NCBI RefSeq assembly: GCF_009902005.1
Contig: NZ_WUTT01000001.1
Location: forward strand, 1,826,227-1,890,226
Reading direction: 5' to 3'
DNA from: Halomonas alimentaria
GTDB taxonomy: Bacteria > Pseudomonadota > Gammaproteobacteria > Pseudomonadales > Halomonadaceae
Length of the DNA: 64,000 nt
Shown here: one piece after another, positions 16,360 through 25,553 of the stretch
Layout: every line of letters begins with the position of its first letter
Numbering within the stretch: position 1 is the stretch's first letter
Notes under the pieces: model-generated
The model's database searches: none
Seen by the model: only the letters and a program-made list of their open reading frames with translations
Told to the model about the DNA's origin: nothing
Program-made: the position numbers and the translations under genes

Positions 16360-17493
16360 ATGTCAGTTTCCCACTTCTCCCCTCGAGACCCTAAGCCCAA
16401 GCGCGACCCGCTGGCTCTGGCTCCCGAGGAGTGTGGCCGGGGACATGCCTGTCAGTTCTGCCCCGAAGAATCGAGCTGCCGCCTGGAGAAAGGGCATCAC
16501 GAGAAACAGCTCCTGGAATCCCGCCTGGCACAGATCGGCCAGATCATCATGGTGATGGCCAACAAGGGGGGAGTCGGCAAGAGCACCATCTCCTCCAACC
16601 TGGCAGCCGGGCTCGCGGAGCGCGGCTACCGGGTGGGCGTGGCGGATGCCGACATCCATGGTCCCAACCAGAGCCGTTTCTTCGGCTTCGTCGGGGAGCG
16701 AGTCCGCCTCGATGAGCGCGGACTTGGCCCTCGGGCCTTCACCGCCACGGGTCTCGACTACCCCATCCTGGTCGGTTCCCTGGCTTTCATGATGGAAAGT
16801 GATGACACCCCCATCGTGTGGCGCGATGCCTACAAGCACGACTTCATGCATCACCTGATCGGCTCGTTCGACTGGGGCCCGTTGGACTTCCTGGTGATCG
16901 ACATGCCACCCGGGACCGGCAACGAGCTGATTACTCTCGCCGATCTACTCGAAGGTCATGATGTGGCAGCCCTGCTGGCAACCACTCCACAAGAAGTGGC
17001 ACTGATGGACAGCCTCAAGGCAGTACGCTTCTGCCAGGAGCGCGGCATGCCGCTGCTCGGTGTGGTGGAGAATATGGCCGGTGTCACCTGCCCCCACTGC
17101 GGCGGGGAATTTCATCTTTTCCCTCGCGATCACCTGGCCGCGGCATTGAACGAGGTTGGCGTCAGTTCCCTGGCCCAGATCCCCCTCTCTCCCACCCTTG
17201 CCAGCGGTTCCGATGCCGGACGCCCCATCGTGCTGGACGCCCCCCAGAGTGCGGAAGCGCGTGCCTTCGCACCGGCGGTGGATGCGTGCATTGCCCATGC
17301 GCGGGTGGGGTTCGCTGCCGCCGCCGCGGACTCGCTGCGCGCCATGGGCCAGGAGGCAACCCAGTCCGCCGAAATCGAGGAGGCGCTCGCCGCCGTGCCT
17401 GCCGAACAGCGCGAAAGCGTACGTTCGGAGCTGGCAGCGCTGTTCGGTCACCAACCGCAACCTCCCGCCGGCCAGGACGATAGTTCCGGCTAG
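16360..17493 (+). CDS. Mrp/NBP35-like P-loop Fe-S carrier ATPase
   Basis: This 377-residue protein is read from ATG 16360 (GAGGAGG upstream). The deviant Walker A is NKGGVGKST (68-76), ADADIHGPNQ is at about 95-104 and DMPPGTGNE at 181-189, all standard for Mrp/ApbC. A CPHC pair (244-247) matches the Cys pair that bridges a 4Fe-4S cluster in the dimer. An extra N-terminal Cys set, C25-x5-C31-x2-C34-x5-C40, recalls the N-terminal cluster of eukaryotic NBP35 and is unusual for bacterial Mrp. Its place in the operon, 13 bases after the gamma gene, suggests a dedicated cluster donor for the alpha/beta subunits. Confidence 0.8.
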   Translation: MSVSHFSPRDPKPKRDPLALAPEECGRGHACQFCPEESSCRLEKGHHEKQLLESRLAQIGQIIMVMANKGGVGKSTISSNLAAGLAERGYRVGVADADIHGPNQSRFFGFVGERVRLDERGLGPRAFTATGLDYPILVGSLAFMMESDDTPIVWRDAYKHDFMHHLIGSFDWGPLDFLVIDMPPGTGNELITLADLLEGHDVAALLATTPQEVALMDSLKAVRFCQERGMPLLGVVENMAGVTCPHCGGEFHLFPRDHLAAALNEVGVSSLAQIPLSPTLASGSDAGRPIVLDAPQSAEARAFAPAVDACIAHARVGFAAAAADSLRAMGQEATQSAEIEEALAAVPAEQRESVRSELAALFGHQPQPPAGQDDSSG

Positions 17494-17544
17494 CGTCCGC
17501 CCCCTGCGCCCAGTTATCTCTTTCACCTTTGAGGACGCCACACC

Positions 17545-19401
17545 ATGACACAAGCCGCCAACGCTGACCGTCGCCGCTTCTTTCGTCAGCTGGTTAACGG
17601 TGCCAACTCCCAGACGCCTCAACGCGCCCCCTGGCGCCGGGTGCCAGAGATCGGCGCCGGAGATGGCGATGTGCTCTGGTCAGGCTGGGCGCGTGATGGT
17701 GACGTGTTCGTTGTGGGGGATGAGGGCATGATCCTGCGCTACACCGGCGCCCCTGACGGTGCTGGCCACCAGTGGCAACGCATGAGCGTGCCCACCAACC
17801 TGCCCCTGCACAGTCTCTGGGGTCCCCGCTCCGACCAGTTGATCGCCGTCGGCTGGATGGGTTGCGTATTGCATTTCGACGGCAGCGAATGGCACCAGCG
17901 GCGCGGCGGCATCGTGGACGAGGACGGGCGTTTCGCCGCCTGTGCCGAGAACACCCCGCTGTTCGCCATTGACGGCAACGCGGACGGTCTCGCCTGGGCG
18001 GTGGGCGATGATGGCATGATCCTGCATTTCGACGGCAACGACTGGGTCACGGAGGCTAGTCCTACGCGTATCAACCTGCGTGCCGTGGCCTGCGCTGGCA
18101 ATGGCACCGTCTACGCCGCAGGTGGCGAGGGTACAGTGCTTCGGCGCAGTACCAGCGGGCACTGGGAAGCCCTCGATTGCCCCTTGAGTTCCGGTTTCCA
18201 GGCAATGCTGCTGCTTGATGACGATGAGCTGCTGCTTGGCGGTGGACGTTACTTCGTCGATCAGGGCGGCTTTCGCGGCGAGCTTGTGCACTATCGGCAA
18301 GGCAGCTTCCAGCCGCTGACATTCTCGACACCAATGCCCCGTCTGCGCGCATTGAAAAGCTACAAGGACGGCGTGCTGATCGTTGGCGACCAGGGACATC
18401 TCTATTATCTGAAGGAGTTAAGCCTGGTCCGCCTGGAGAGCAACAGCCACCACGACCTGATGGATATCGTGACGCTGCCTACCGGTGAGGCCCTGGCGGT
18501 CGGTGATTTCGCCACCATCATGACCGCGGCCCCGGATTTCACTGCCGCCCTGGCCCCGCCGCCCGCGGCTCCGGAGAAGAGCCGCTGGGAGAGCATGGCC
18601 GTACCCACCGATCGACAGCTGTGGGGAATCCACGAAGCCAGCGACGGCACCTGCTATGCCTGTGGGGAGGCCGGCACTGTATTGTGCCTTGAGGGGGACA
18701 GCTGGCGAGCACTGCCTGCGCCCAGCGAACTCGCGGTTCACTGCATCTGGGAGAGTGGCAATGGACTGTTTGCCGCCGGTCAGCTCGGACGCATCTATCG
18801 CTTCGATGGCAGCCGCTGGCAGCTGCATTTCGACCTGCACCTGGACTTGACGATCCTCGCCATGTGGGGCTCCGGGCCCAACTCGGTTTACGCGGTCGGC
18901 GACGAGGGGCTGATCCTGCACTTTGACGGTCTGGGCTGGAAACGCATGTCCAGTGGTACTCATTCGGCGCTCTATAGCCTTTGGGGCTGGGATGACCAGC
19001 ACCTGCTGGCAGTGGGCGATTTCGGTCTGGTGCTGCGCTACAACGGCAAGGAGTGGGCAGAGTTCAACGTCGGAACGGAAAGCTTCCTGTATGGCGTCTG
19101 GGGCCCGGCGCTGGATGATATCTACGCAGTGGGCCTTTCAGGCACACTGGCACATTTCGATGGACAACGTTGGCAGCTTCAGCCGACACGACTGCGTGAC
19201 GATCTGCTGGACCTCTCAGGCTCCAAGGTCGCCGGTACCTACGCGGTGGGCACTCGCGGCCGGATTCTCCATTTGGAGGATGGTCAGTGGGTAACGGAAC
19301 CCAGCGGCAGTGACGTCGGACTGCGTGGTGTCTGTACCACCCGCGATGGCCGTGTCTATGCGGTGGGCGATCGCGGCACTATCCTCCGCCGAATGCACTG
19401 A
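17545..19401 (+). CDS. Large beta-propeller repeat protein of the molybdoenzyme operon
   Basis: This 618-residue protein consists almost wholly of degenerate ~40-45-residue repeats with the consensus LW...vyAVGd.G.ilhFdG..W (for example YAVGDEGLILHFDGLGWKRM and LAVGDFGLVLRYNGKEWAEF). At least ten are visible, enough for one large or two stacked propellers. The N-terminus ADRRRFFRQLV has an Arg-rich start like redox-protein leaders but no hydrophobic segment follows, so export by Tat is doubtful. It ends the operon. The function is unknown; a scaffold or assembly factor for the enzyme is inferred from context only. Confidence 0.65.
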   Translation: MTQAANADRRRFFRQLVNGANSQTPQRAPWRRVPEIGAGDGDVLWSGWARDGDVFVVGDEGMILRYTGAPDGAGHQWQRMSVPTNLPLHSLWGPRSDQLIAVGWMGCVLHFDGSEWHQRRGGIVDEDGRFAACAENTPLFAIDGNADGLAWAVGDDGMILHFDGNDWVTEASPTRINLRAVACAGNGTVYAAGGEGTVLRRSTSGHWEALDCPLSSGFQAMLLLDDDELLLGGGRYFVDQGGFRGELVHYRQGSFQPLTFSTPMPRLRALKSYKDGVLIVGDQGHLYYLKELSLVRLESNSHHDLMDIVTLPTGEALAVGDFATIMTAAPDFTAALAPPPAAPEKSRWESMAVPTDRQLWGIHEASDGTCYACGEAGTVLCLEGDSWRALPAPSELAVHCIWESGNGLFAAGQLGRIYRFDGSRWQLHFDLHLDLTILAMWGSGPNSVYAVGDEGLILHFDGLGWKRMSSGTHSALYSLWGWDDQHLLAVGDFGLVLRYNGKEWAEFNVGTESFLYGVWGPALDDIYAVGLSGTLAHFDGQRWQLQPTRLRDDLLDLSGSKVAGTYAVGTRGRILHLEDGQWVTEPSGSDVGLRGVCTTRDGRVYAVGDRGTILRRMH

Positions 19402-19538
19402 ACACTCCTGACTCACGCTCAAGCAGCCCGTCGTGGTGAAGTAAGGCCGCCTGCCAAAAGGCCAGTGGGGCTGGTGACAACTCATCACCATTCCCACTTG
19501 CGATGACGCTCACCTACGGATGGGCAAAAGTCGTTGCA

Positions 19539-20318
19539 TCATACGGTGCTTAACGTCGCTACGTACGGGCTCACCTCCTCTCCGTCGTGTGCCACGCGCA
19601 CATTGGCCGGCAAAGCGCACACCCCCTCGAACAGCTCCCGGTCTAGCTCGTGGCTGATGTGGGTCAGATAGGCCATCGGCACCGCCAGCCGCTCGATGAT
19701 CTGCACGGCAAGCGCCGGGGTATTGTGGTTGCGGGGCTCGCTGACGCGACTCGGGTAGCCGCAGTCCAGCACCACCACGTCCGGCTGCCATTCGCGCAGG
19801 AAGCGCTCGGTCGCGCCCGGCAAGCCACAGGTGTCGGTCAGGTAGGCCAGCCGCCCTCCCCCATCATCCAGGCAGTAGCCCAGCGTCGGCTTACTGTGGT
19901 TGAGCGGGACCGGCGTCACCGTCAGCGACGGGAGCGACAAGGGCTTGAAGGGCTTGAGAGGCACCTGGAAGTCGAGCACCCCGGGATGACGATAGAGGTC
20001 GGCACATCCCTGTGAGTCCTTGGGGCCATAAACCGGTATCGACTCGCCACACCCCCAGCGCAGATGCAGCAGCCCCTGCACGTGGTCGGGGTGATAGTGG
20101 GTGAGCAGGATGGCGTCGGGGCGATGTCGCTGGCAGCGCTCGGCCAGGTCCATCTCTCCGGCATCCAGCAGGTAGCGATGTCCGTTGACCTCGACCTCGG
20201 CGCTGCAGGGCCCGCGTCGAGCGCTGGCAATCACCCGCGCCCGGACACACGCAGGGCAGTCACAGCCGAAGCAAGGCACCTGGGCGCTGTCGCCGGTGCC
20301 GGTGAAGCGAAACTTCAC
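19539..20318 (-). CDS. phnP: 5-Phospho-alpha-D-ribosyl 1,2-cyclic phosphate phosphodiesterase
   Basis: This 259-residue metallo-beta-lactamase-fold enzyme opens the cyclic ribose phosphate made by C-P lyase. The metal motif HYHPDH is at 74-79. An N-terminal Cys cluster (C16, C19, C21, C24 in PCFGCDCPAC) matches the structural zinc site of PhnP. It is the last gene of the operon, overlapping phnN by four bases. The product goes to PhnN-linked salvage to PRPP. Confidence 0.92.
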   Translation of the reverse strand: MKFRFTGTGDSAQVPCFGCDCPACVRARVIASARRGPCSAEVEVNGHRYLLDAGEMDLAERCQRHRPDAILLTHYHPDHVQGLLHLRWGCGESIPVYGPKDSQGCADLYRHPGVLDFQVPLKPFKPLSLPSLTVTPVPLNHSKPTLGYCLDDGGGRLAYLTDTCGLPGATERFLREWQPDVVVLDCGYPSRVSEPRNHNTPALAVQIIERLAVPMAYLTHISHELDRELFEGVCALPANVRVAHDGEEVSPYVATLSTV

Positions 20319-20857
20319 GCCATGACCTCCCCGTCGACCAGCCGCTCCAAGGCCACCAGTGTGCCATCCAGTGGCCCGCCATTATCCAGGCGCGGCACCT
20401 CCGGCAACGCATCACGCAGCTCGCGATGGCGGGCCAGTCGGGATTCAATCTCGGTCTCGTCCTCTCGCCCGCGGCGTCTTAACCGCCCGCGCAGGACTTC
20501 GTCCGAGGCGGTCATCACCACCGGCGTCAGTGCCGCACCGAAACGCGCCCTGGCCGATGGCAACGCACGCCGACTGCCGTTGACCAGCACCACACGATCG
20601 CGAGACAGCCAGGCGTCGAGCTCGATGCCCAGGCCATAGTAGAGGCCATGGGCCTCCCAGCTCAGTGCGAACAGGCCCGCGCGCTGTCTGGCCAGGAACT
20701 CCTCCGGTGTCAGGGCGACGCTGTTCTCCGACGCTCCGCTCTCCCGTGTCACGTAGCGGTGGGCGACAATCCACTCGGGATAGCGCTGACGTGCAGCAGC
20801 CAGCAGCGTGTCCTTGCCCACACCACTGGCCCCGACCAGATAGATCAACCGGCCCAT
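20315..20857 (-). CDS. phnN: Ribose 1,5-bisphosphate phosphokinase
   Basis: This 180-residue kinase converts ribose 1,5-bisphosphate to PRPP, the last step of ribose salvage from phosphonates. The P-loop GASGVGKDT is at 9-17. I place the start at ATG 20857, which shares its A with the TGA of phnM, instead of a longer in-frame start within phnM. No phnO follows; phnP is directly next. Confidence 0.9.
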   Translation of the reverse strand: MGRLIYLVGASGVGKDTLLAAARQRYPEWIVAHRYVTRESGASENSVALTPEEFLARQRAGLFALSWEAHGLYYGLGIELDAWLSRDRVVLVNGSRRALPSARARFGAALTPVVMTASDEVLRGRLRRRGREDETEIESRLARHRELRDALPEVPRLDNGGPLDGTLVALERLVDGEVMA

Positions 20858-22005
20858 CAGTGCACCTGCCGTCCGGCGCACCACACCCGCTGGACCAGCG
20901 GATGATCATCCACCACCCGCACTCGCAGCAGGTCGGCCCGAAGGCCTGTGGCCAGTCGCCCGCGGTCCTCCAGACCCACCGCCTGCGCCGGCGTACGGGT
21001 GGCCGTGGCCACGGCCCGTGGCAGAGAGTAACCCCCTTCCGTGGCGGCAATGCGGAATACGGCATCCAGCAGCGCCGCCGGGTAGTAGTCCGATGACAGC
21101 ACATCGAGCACGCCAAGGGATACCAACTCCGCTGCGGCGATATTACCAGAGTGAGATCCGCCGCGGACCACGTTGGGCGCGCCCATCATCACCGCCAGCC
21201 CGTGACGGTGGGAGGCCTCGGCCGCCTCGCGCGTGGTGGGGAACTCCGCCACCCGGGTGCCATACTCGACGCTCTCGGCGACGTGCTCGATGGTGGCATC
21301 GTCATGGCTGGCCAGGGCCAGGCCACGCCGATGGCAGGCCGCGGCGATGGCCTGACGGTTGGTACTGCTGTAGCGGGCGCTGTTGGCCAGCTGCTTCTCG
21401 ATAAAGGCCTCGAGCGCCTCATCGCTCATGCGGTGCTTGCCCTGGTAGTAGGTCCGGTAGGCATCCAGGCTCACGAACTGACGCTGACCCGGGGCATGAT
21501 CCATCAGCGATACCAGGCCGAGAAGCGGCGAATCGGCCAGGGACTCGAAGCGCTCCAGGGTCGCTGGCTGACAGACCTCGCAGCGCAGGTGGAGACGATG
21601 GTCGATGCGGGCCATGCCGTCATCCATGATCGCCTGCAGCGAGCCGACCATCTGCTTGAGCGCGCCCTCGCGCATGCTCTGTTCGTCGATGTCACCGATG
21701 GAGAGTGCATCGAACACAGTGGTGATGCCGCTGGCGGCCATCTGGGCGTCATGGGCCAGTGCCGCGGGCCGTCCCGGCCAGGCCACCTTGGGGCGGGGCT
21801 GGAAGTACTTCTCCATGTTGTCGGTGTGCAGCTCGACCATGCCCGGCATCAGGTAGTCGCCGTCGCAGTCCACCGCAGAGGGTATGGCACTCAGGCCGGT
21901 ATCCACGGCTGCAATGCGTCCATCACGAATCACCAGGGAGCCCTGACATACCTCGTCATCTAGGATCATCCGGGCGTTGGTCAGCACCTGTTCGGAAGCA
22001 CTCAT
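20857..22005 (-). CDS. phnM: Alpha-D-ribose 1-methylphosphonate 5-triphosphate diphosphatase
   Basis: This 382-residue amidohydrolase-fold enzyme removes pyrophosphate from the ribose-1-phosphonate 5-triphosphate. The metal-binding PGMVELHTDNMEKYF is near residue 55, ASHDDATIEH near 235 and LSSDYYPAALLDA near 315; these are PhnM landmarks. Its start overlaps the phnL stop by four bases. Confidence 0.93.
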   Translation of the reverse strand: MSASEQVLTNARMILDDEVCQGSLVIRDGRIAAVDTGLSAIPSAVDCDGDYLMPGMVELHTDNMEKYFQPRPKVAWPGRPAALAHDAQMAASGITTVFDALSIGDIDEQSMREGALKQMVGSLQAIMDDGMARIDHRLHLRCEVCQPATLERFESLADSPLLGLVSLMDHAPGQRQFVSLDAYRTYYQGKHRMSDEALEAFIEKQLANSARYSSTNRQAIAAACHRRGLALASHDDATIEHVAESVEYGTRVAEFPTTREAAEASHRHGLAVMMGAPNVVRGGSHSGNIAAAELVSLGVLDVLSSDYYPAALLDAVFRIAATEGGYSLPRAVATATRTPAQAVGLEDRGRLATGLRADLLRVRVVDDHPLVQRVWCAGRQVH

Positions 22006-22751
22006 GAGCGAATCTCCTCGGCATTGGCTGGCGTGGAGGCAAGGGCCGCCCCCATGTGCGGCGACAGGGGCAGCAGGCGGTCGGCGACGCGATCACGCAC
22101 GTCCTCGTCGTGGAAGATGCCCAGCAGGGCTGCGCCACGCGCCTTGGCTTCCTGGATCAGTTGCACCACCACCTCACGGTTGGCAGCATCCAACGAGGCG
22201 GTGGGCTCATCCAGCAGCAGCAGCGGGTGCTCGGCGATGAAACCGCGAGCAATATTGACCCGCTGCTGCTCGCCGCCGGAGAAGGTCCCCGGGGGCAGGC
22301 TCCACAGTCGCTCGGGCAGGTTGAGGCGGGCCAGCATCGCCTCGGCACGCACTCGCGCCTCGGCCTCGTCCACGCCACGCGCCAGCAGCGGCTCTATCAC
22401 CACCTCCACCGCCGGCACCCGCGGCACCACGCGCAGGAACTGGCTGACATAGCCGATCACGTCGCGGCGCAGGGTGTGCCAGGCATGGGCGGGCAGCGTG
22501 TCGAGCGACAGGTCACCGTCCTCGAAGTGCAGGCGCAGCGTGCCGCCAGTGACGCGGTAGCTGCCGTGGAGCATCTTGAGCAGCGTGCTCTTGCCGATGC
22601 CGCTGGGCCCGGCGAGTACCAGGCACTCGCCCGGAGAGAGGGTCAGCGAAAGGTCGCGCATCACCTCAAGGGTCATACCGCCCTGGCCGTGAAGCACGAA
22701 GGCCTTGTGCAGGGCGTCGACGCTGAGAAAGGGTTGCGTCAGGGATGTCAT
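22002..22751 (-). CDS. phnL: C-P lyase ABC-type ATPase PhnL
   Basis: This 249-residue protein is read from ATG 22751 (GAGGAGG seven bases upstream); an upstream GTG lies in that site. Walker A GPSGIGKST, the signature FSGGEQQRVNIARGF and Walker B LLLLDEPTASLD are intact. PhnL is needed with PhnG/H/I to make the ribose triphosphate-phosphonate; it is not a transporter subunit. The gene lies 11 bases after phnK. Confidence 0.92.
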   Translation of the reverse strand: MTSLTQPFLSVDALHKAFVLHGQGGMTLEVMRDLSLTLSPGECLVLAGPSGIGKSTLLKMLHGSYRVTGGTLRLHFEDGDLSLDTLPAHAWHTLRRDVIGYVSQFLRVVPRVPAVEVVIEPLLARGVDEAEARVRAEAMLARLNLPERLWSLPPGTFSGGEQQRVNIARGFIAEHPLLLLDEPTASLDAANREVVVQLIQEAKARGAALLGIFHDEDVRDRVADRLLPLSPHMGAALASTPANAEEIRS

Positions 22752-22762
22752 GGCGGGCCTCC

Positions 22763-23551
22763 TCACGGGGTCAGGACCGACGACACCAGCAGCTGCGTGT
22801 AGGCGTGCTGGGGATCGTCGAGGATTTGGTCGGTCAGGCCGGTCTCCACTACCTGGCCACGGCGCATCACCATCAGGCGATGGGCCAGCAGGCGGGCCAC
22901 CGCCAGGTCATGGGTCACCAGAATCACCGAGAGGCCAAGCTCGCGGACCAGGGTGCGCAACATGTCGAGCAACCGGGCCTGCACGGAGACATCCAGGCCC
23001 CCGGTGGGCTCGTCCATGAACACCAGGTTGGGACGGGTGACCAGAGTGCGGGCGATCTGCAGGCGCTGCTGCATGCCGCCCGAGAAGGTCTTCGGGGCGT
23101 CATCGATACGCCGTGGATCGAGCTCGACGCGCCCCATCCAATCCTGGCCGGCGGCACGCAGTTGACCGTAGTGGCGTTCGCCCAGGGCCATCAGGCGCTC
23201 GCCGATGTTGGCGCCGGCCGAGACGCCCAGGCGCAGGCCGTCGCGGGGGTTCTGGTGCACCAGGCCCCACTCCATGCGCAGCAGGGCCCGGCGGCGGGCC
23301 TCACCGATGGCGTAGAGATCGAGCTCGCCCTCGTGGCTGTGATAGACCACCTGGCCGGCATCCGGCCGCTCCATGCCGGCCAGCAGACGCAACAGCGTCG
23401 ACTTGCCGGATCCGGACTCGCCGACAATGCCCAGCACCTCGCCACGGTGCAGGCGTATATCGATGGCCTCGCATCCCTTGCCGGGGCCGTAGAGCCGGGA
23501 GACGCCGCGCGCTTCGAGCAGTGTGGCGCGATCAAGGTCGGGACGCTTCAT
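22763..23551 (-). CDS. phnK: C-P lyase-associated ABC-type ATPase PhnK
   Basis: This 262-residue protein has Walker A GESGSGKST, the signature FSGGMQQRLQIARTL and Walker B LVFMDEPTGGLD. Internal text such as HNPRDGLRLGVSAGANIGER is typical of PhnK, which docks as a dimer on the PhnGHIJ core complex. The start overlaps phnJ by four bases. Confidence 0.92.
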   Translation of the reverse strand: MKRPDLDRATLLEARGVSRLYGPGKGCEAIDIRLHRGEVLGIVGESGSGKSTLLRLLAGMERPDAGQVVYHSHEGELDLYAIGEARRRALLRMEWGLVHQNPRDGLRLGVSAGANIGERLMALGERHYGQLRAAGQDWMGRVELDPRRIDDAPKTFSGGMQQRLQIARTLVTRPNLVFMDEPTGGLDVSVQARLLDMLRTLVRELGLSVILVTHDLAVARLLAHRLMVMRRGQVVETGLTDQILDDPQHAYTQLLVSSVLTP

Positions 23552-24402
23552 GCCACCTCCTCGGTGCGTGACTGGCAGTAGTCAGTATCGGAGCAGACGA
23601 ACATCCGCCCGCCCCGGTCGTCGGTGATCACCTCGTCGAGGAAGGTGTCGCGGGCCCCGCAGATGGCACAGGGGTCGTCCCACTCCTGGACCTCGAAGGG
23701 ATGGTCCTCGAAGTCCAGGCTCTCCACTCGGGTGTAGGGCGGGATGGCGTAGAGACGCTTCTCGCGGCCGGCGCCGAACAGCATCAGCGCCTCATTCATG
23801 TGCAGCTTGGGGTTGTCGAACTTGGGGATCGGCGAGGGATCGGTGACGTAGCGTCCGTCCACCTTGACCGGATAGGCGTAGGTGGTGGCGATATGGCCGT
23901 GGCGGGCAATGTCCTCGTAGAGCTTGACGTGCATGACCCCGTACTCCTCCAGGGCGTGCATCAGCCGGGTCTCCTCCTCGCTGGGCTCGATGAAGCGCAG
24001 CGGCTCGGGGATCGGCACTTGGAAGATCAGCAACTGCCCCTGGCGCAGCGGCTGTTCGGGGATGCGGTGGCGAGTCTGGATCACGTCCGCCTCACCGGTG
24101 GCCGTGGTGGTGGTGACACCGGCCACACGCTCAAAGAAGGCGCGGATGCTGACTGCATTGGTGGTGTCGTCGGCGCCCTGGTCGATCACCTTGAGCACGT
24201 CGTCCTGACCCAGGACGCTGGCGGTCAGCTGCATGCCACCGGTGCCCCAGCCATAGGGCATCGGCATCTCGCGCCCGCCGAAGGGCACCTGATAGCCGGG
24301 GATCGCCACCGCCTTGAGCAGGCCGCGACGGATCATGCGCTTGGTCTGTTCGTCCAGGTAGGCGAAGTTGTAGCCGCTGGCGGTGGGGTCGCTCGCCGTC
24401 AT
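23548..24402 (-). CDS. phnJ: C-P lyase, radical SAM catalytic subunit
   Basis: This 284-residue subunit cleaves the carbon-phosphorus bond of ribose-linked phosphonate. The cluster cysteines C245, C248 and C270 and the reaction cysteine C276 follow the E. coli spacing exactly, shifted by four. G36 in IPGYQVPFGG corresponds to the glycine that carries the radical. It overlaps phnI by four bases. Confidence 0.95.
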   Translation of the reverse strand: MTASDPTASGYNFAYLDEQTKRMIRRGLLKAVAIPGYQVPFGGREMPMPYGWGTGGMQLTASVLGQDDVLKVIDQGADDTTNAVSIRAFFERVAGVTTTTATGEADVIQTRHRIPEQPLRQGQLLIFQVPIPEPLRFIEPSEEETRLMHALEEYGVMHVKLYEDIARHGHIATTYAYPVKVDGRYVTDPSPIPKFDNPKLHMNEALMLFGAGREKRLYAIPPYTRVESLDFEDHPFEVQEWDDPCAICGARDTFLDEVITDDRGGRMFVCSDTDYCQSRTEEVA

Positions 24403-25553
24403 GCTTGCTGCTCCTTGACCGGGTCGTTGTGAGAGGCACGTGGGGTGACGTTATCGGCCGGGGTGTCGACGTCGCTGCCGGCAGCTTCGATGCGCGTGGT
24501 GTGCTCGCGGCGCAGCCGTCGCAGCAGTTCCAGCTCTGACTGGAAGTCGACGTAATGCGGCAACTTCAGGTGGGAGACGAAACCCGCCGCCTCGACACTG
24601 TCGGCGTGGGCGAGCACGAACTCCGCCTGCTGGGCGGGGCCGGTGGCCGTCTCTCCCAGCTCCTCGGCTCGCAGTGCGCGATCGACCAGCGCCATGGCCA
24701 TGGTCTTGCGCTCGTTGTGACCGAAGGCCAGGCCGTAGCCGCGGGTGAACTGGGGCGCGGTCTCCCGCGAGCCGCCAAACTGGTTGATCATCTGGCACTC
24801 GCTGATCTCGATCTCGCCGATACACAACGGCGCATCGCACTCCTCGACAACGATCTCGACCTCCACGGTGCCCAGGCGAATCTCGCCGGCGAAGGGGTGG
24901 TTGCGGCCATAACCTCGCTGAGTGGAGTAACCGAGTGCCAGCAGGTAGCCCTCGTCGCCGCGAGCCAGCATCTGCAAACGGGTAGCGCGGTCCACCGGGA
25001 AGTCGGGAGGATCACGGGTGATGTCGTAGGGCTCGGCGCCGTCATCCTCCTCGCGCTCGATCAGCCCCTCGGCGTCGAGCATCTCCAGCACCTGGGGGCA
25101 ATCAGCCAGGGTCTCTTCAGCCTCCGCCGGCGGCGCCACCTCGGCGTTGGCCAGCTGCAGGAAGTCCAGCAGGCGGTGGGTATAGTCGTAGGTCGGCCCC
25201 AGTACCTGACCACCCGGAATGTCCTTGTAGGTGGCACTGATACGACGTTCGATGCGCATCGCGGCGGTGTCCAGCGGCACTGTCTCGGCCAGGCGCGGCA
25301 GCGTGGTGCGGTAGGCGCGCAGCAGGAAGACCGCCTCGACCATGTCACCGCTGGCCTGCTTGATGGCAAGTGCGGCGAGCTCGGGATCATAGAGTGAGGC
25401 TTCGGCCATCACCCGTGATACGGCCAGGCGCAGCTGCCCCTCGACCTGGGGCACTTCAAGCTCCGGCGTATCGCGAGGGCCACGGCGGCGATCGGCAAGC
25501 CAACGGTGGGCGTTGGCGATGGCCTGCTCGCCCCCCTTCACGGCGACATACAT
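24399..25553 (-). CDS. phnI: C-P lyase core subunit PhnI
   Basis: This 384-residue subunit is the nucleosidase that, with PhnG, H and L, displaces adenine from ATP with phosphonate. Landmarks are MYVAVKGGEQAIANAHRWLA at the N-terminus, YGRNHPFAGEIRLGTVEVEI and ECQMINQFGGSRE. It overlaps phnH by 16 bases and phnJ by four. It has the usual family length. Confidence 0.95.
   Translation of the reverse strand: MYVAVKGGEQAIANAHRWLADRRRGPRDTPELEVPQVEGQLRLAVSRVMAEASLYDPELAALAIKQASGDMVEAVFLLRAYRTTLPRLAETVPLDTAAMRIERRISATYKDIPGGQVLGPTYDYTHRLLDFLQLANAEVAPPAEAEETLADCPQVLEMLDAEGLIEREEDDGAEPYDITRDPPDFPVDRATRLQMLARGDEGYLLALGYSTQRGYGRNHPFAGEIRLGTVEVEIVVEECDAPLCIGEIEISECQMINQFGGSRETAPQFTRGYGLAFGHNERKTMAMALVDRALRAEELGETATGPAQQAEFVLAHADSVEAAGFVSHLKLPHYVDFQSELELLRRLRREHTTRIEAAGSDVDTPADNVTPRASHNDPVKEQQA

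Noticed and set aside
19420..19538. A phnO acetyltransferase gene at the end of the phn operon
   Set aside because: There is no room or coding signal between phnP and the propeller gene, and phnN is followed directly by phnP.
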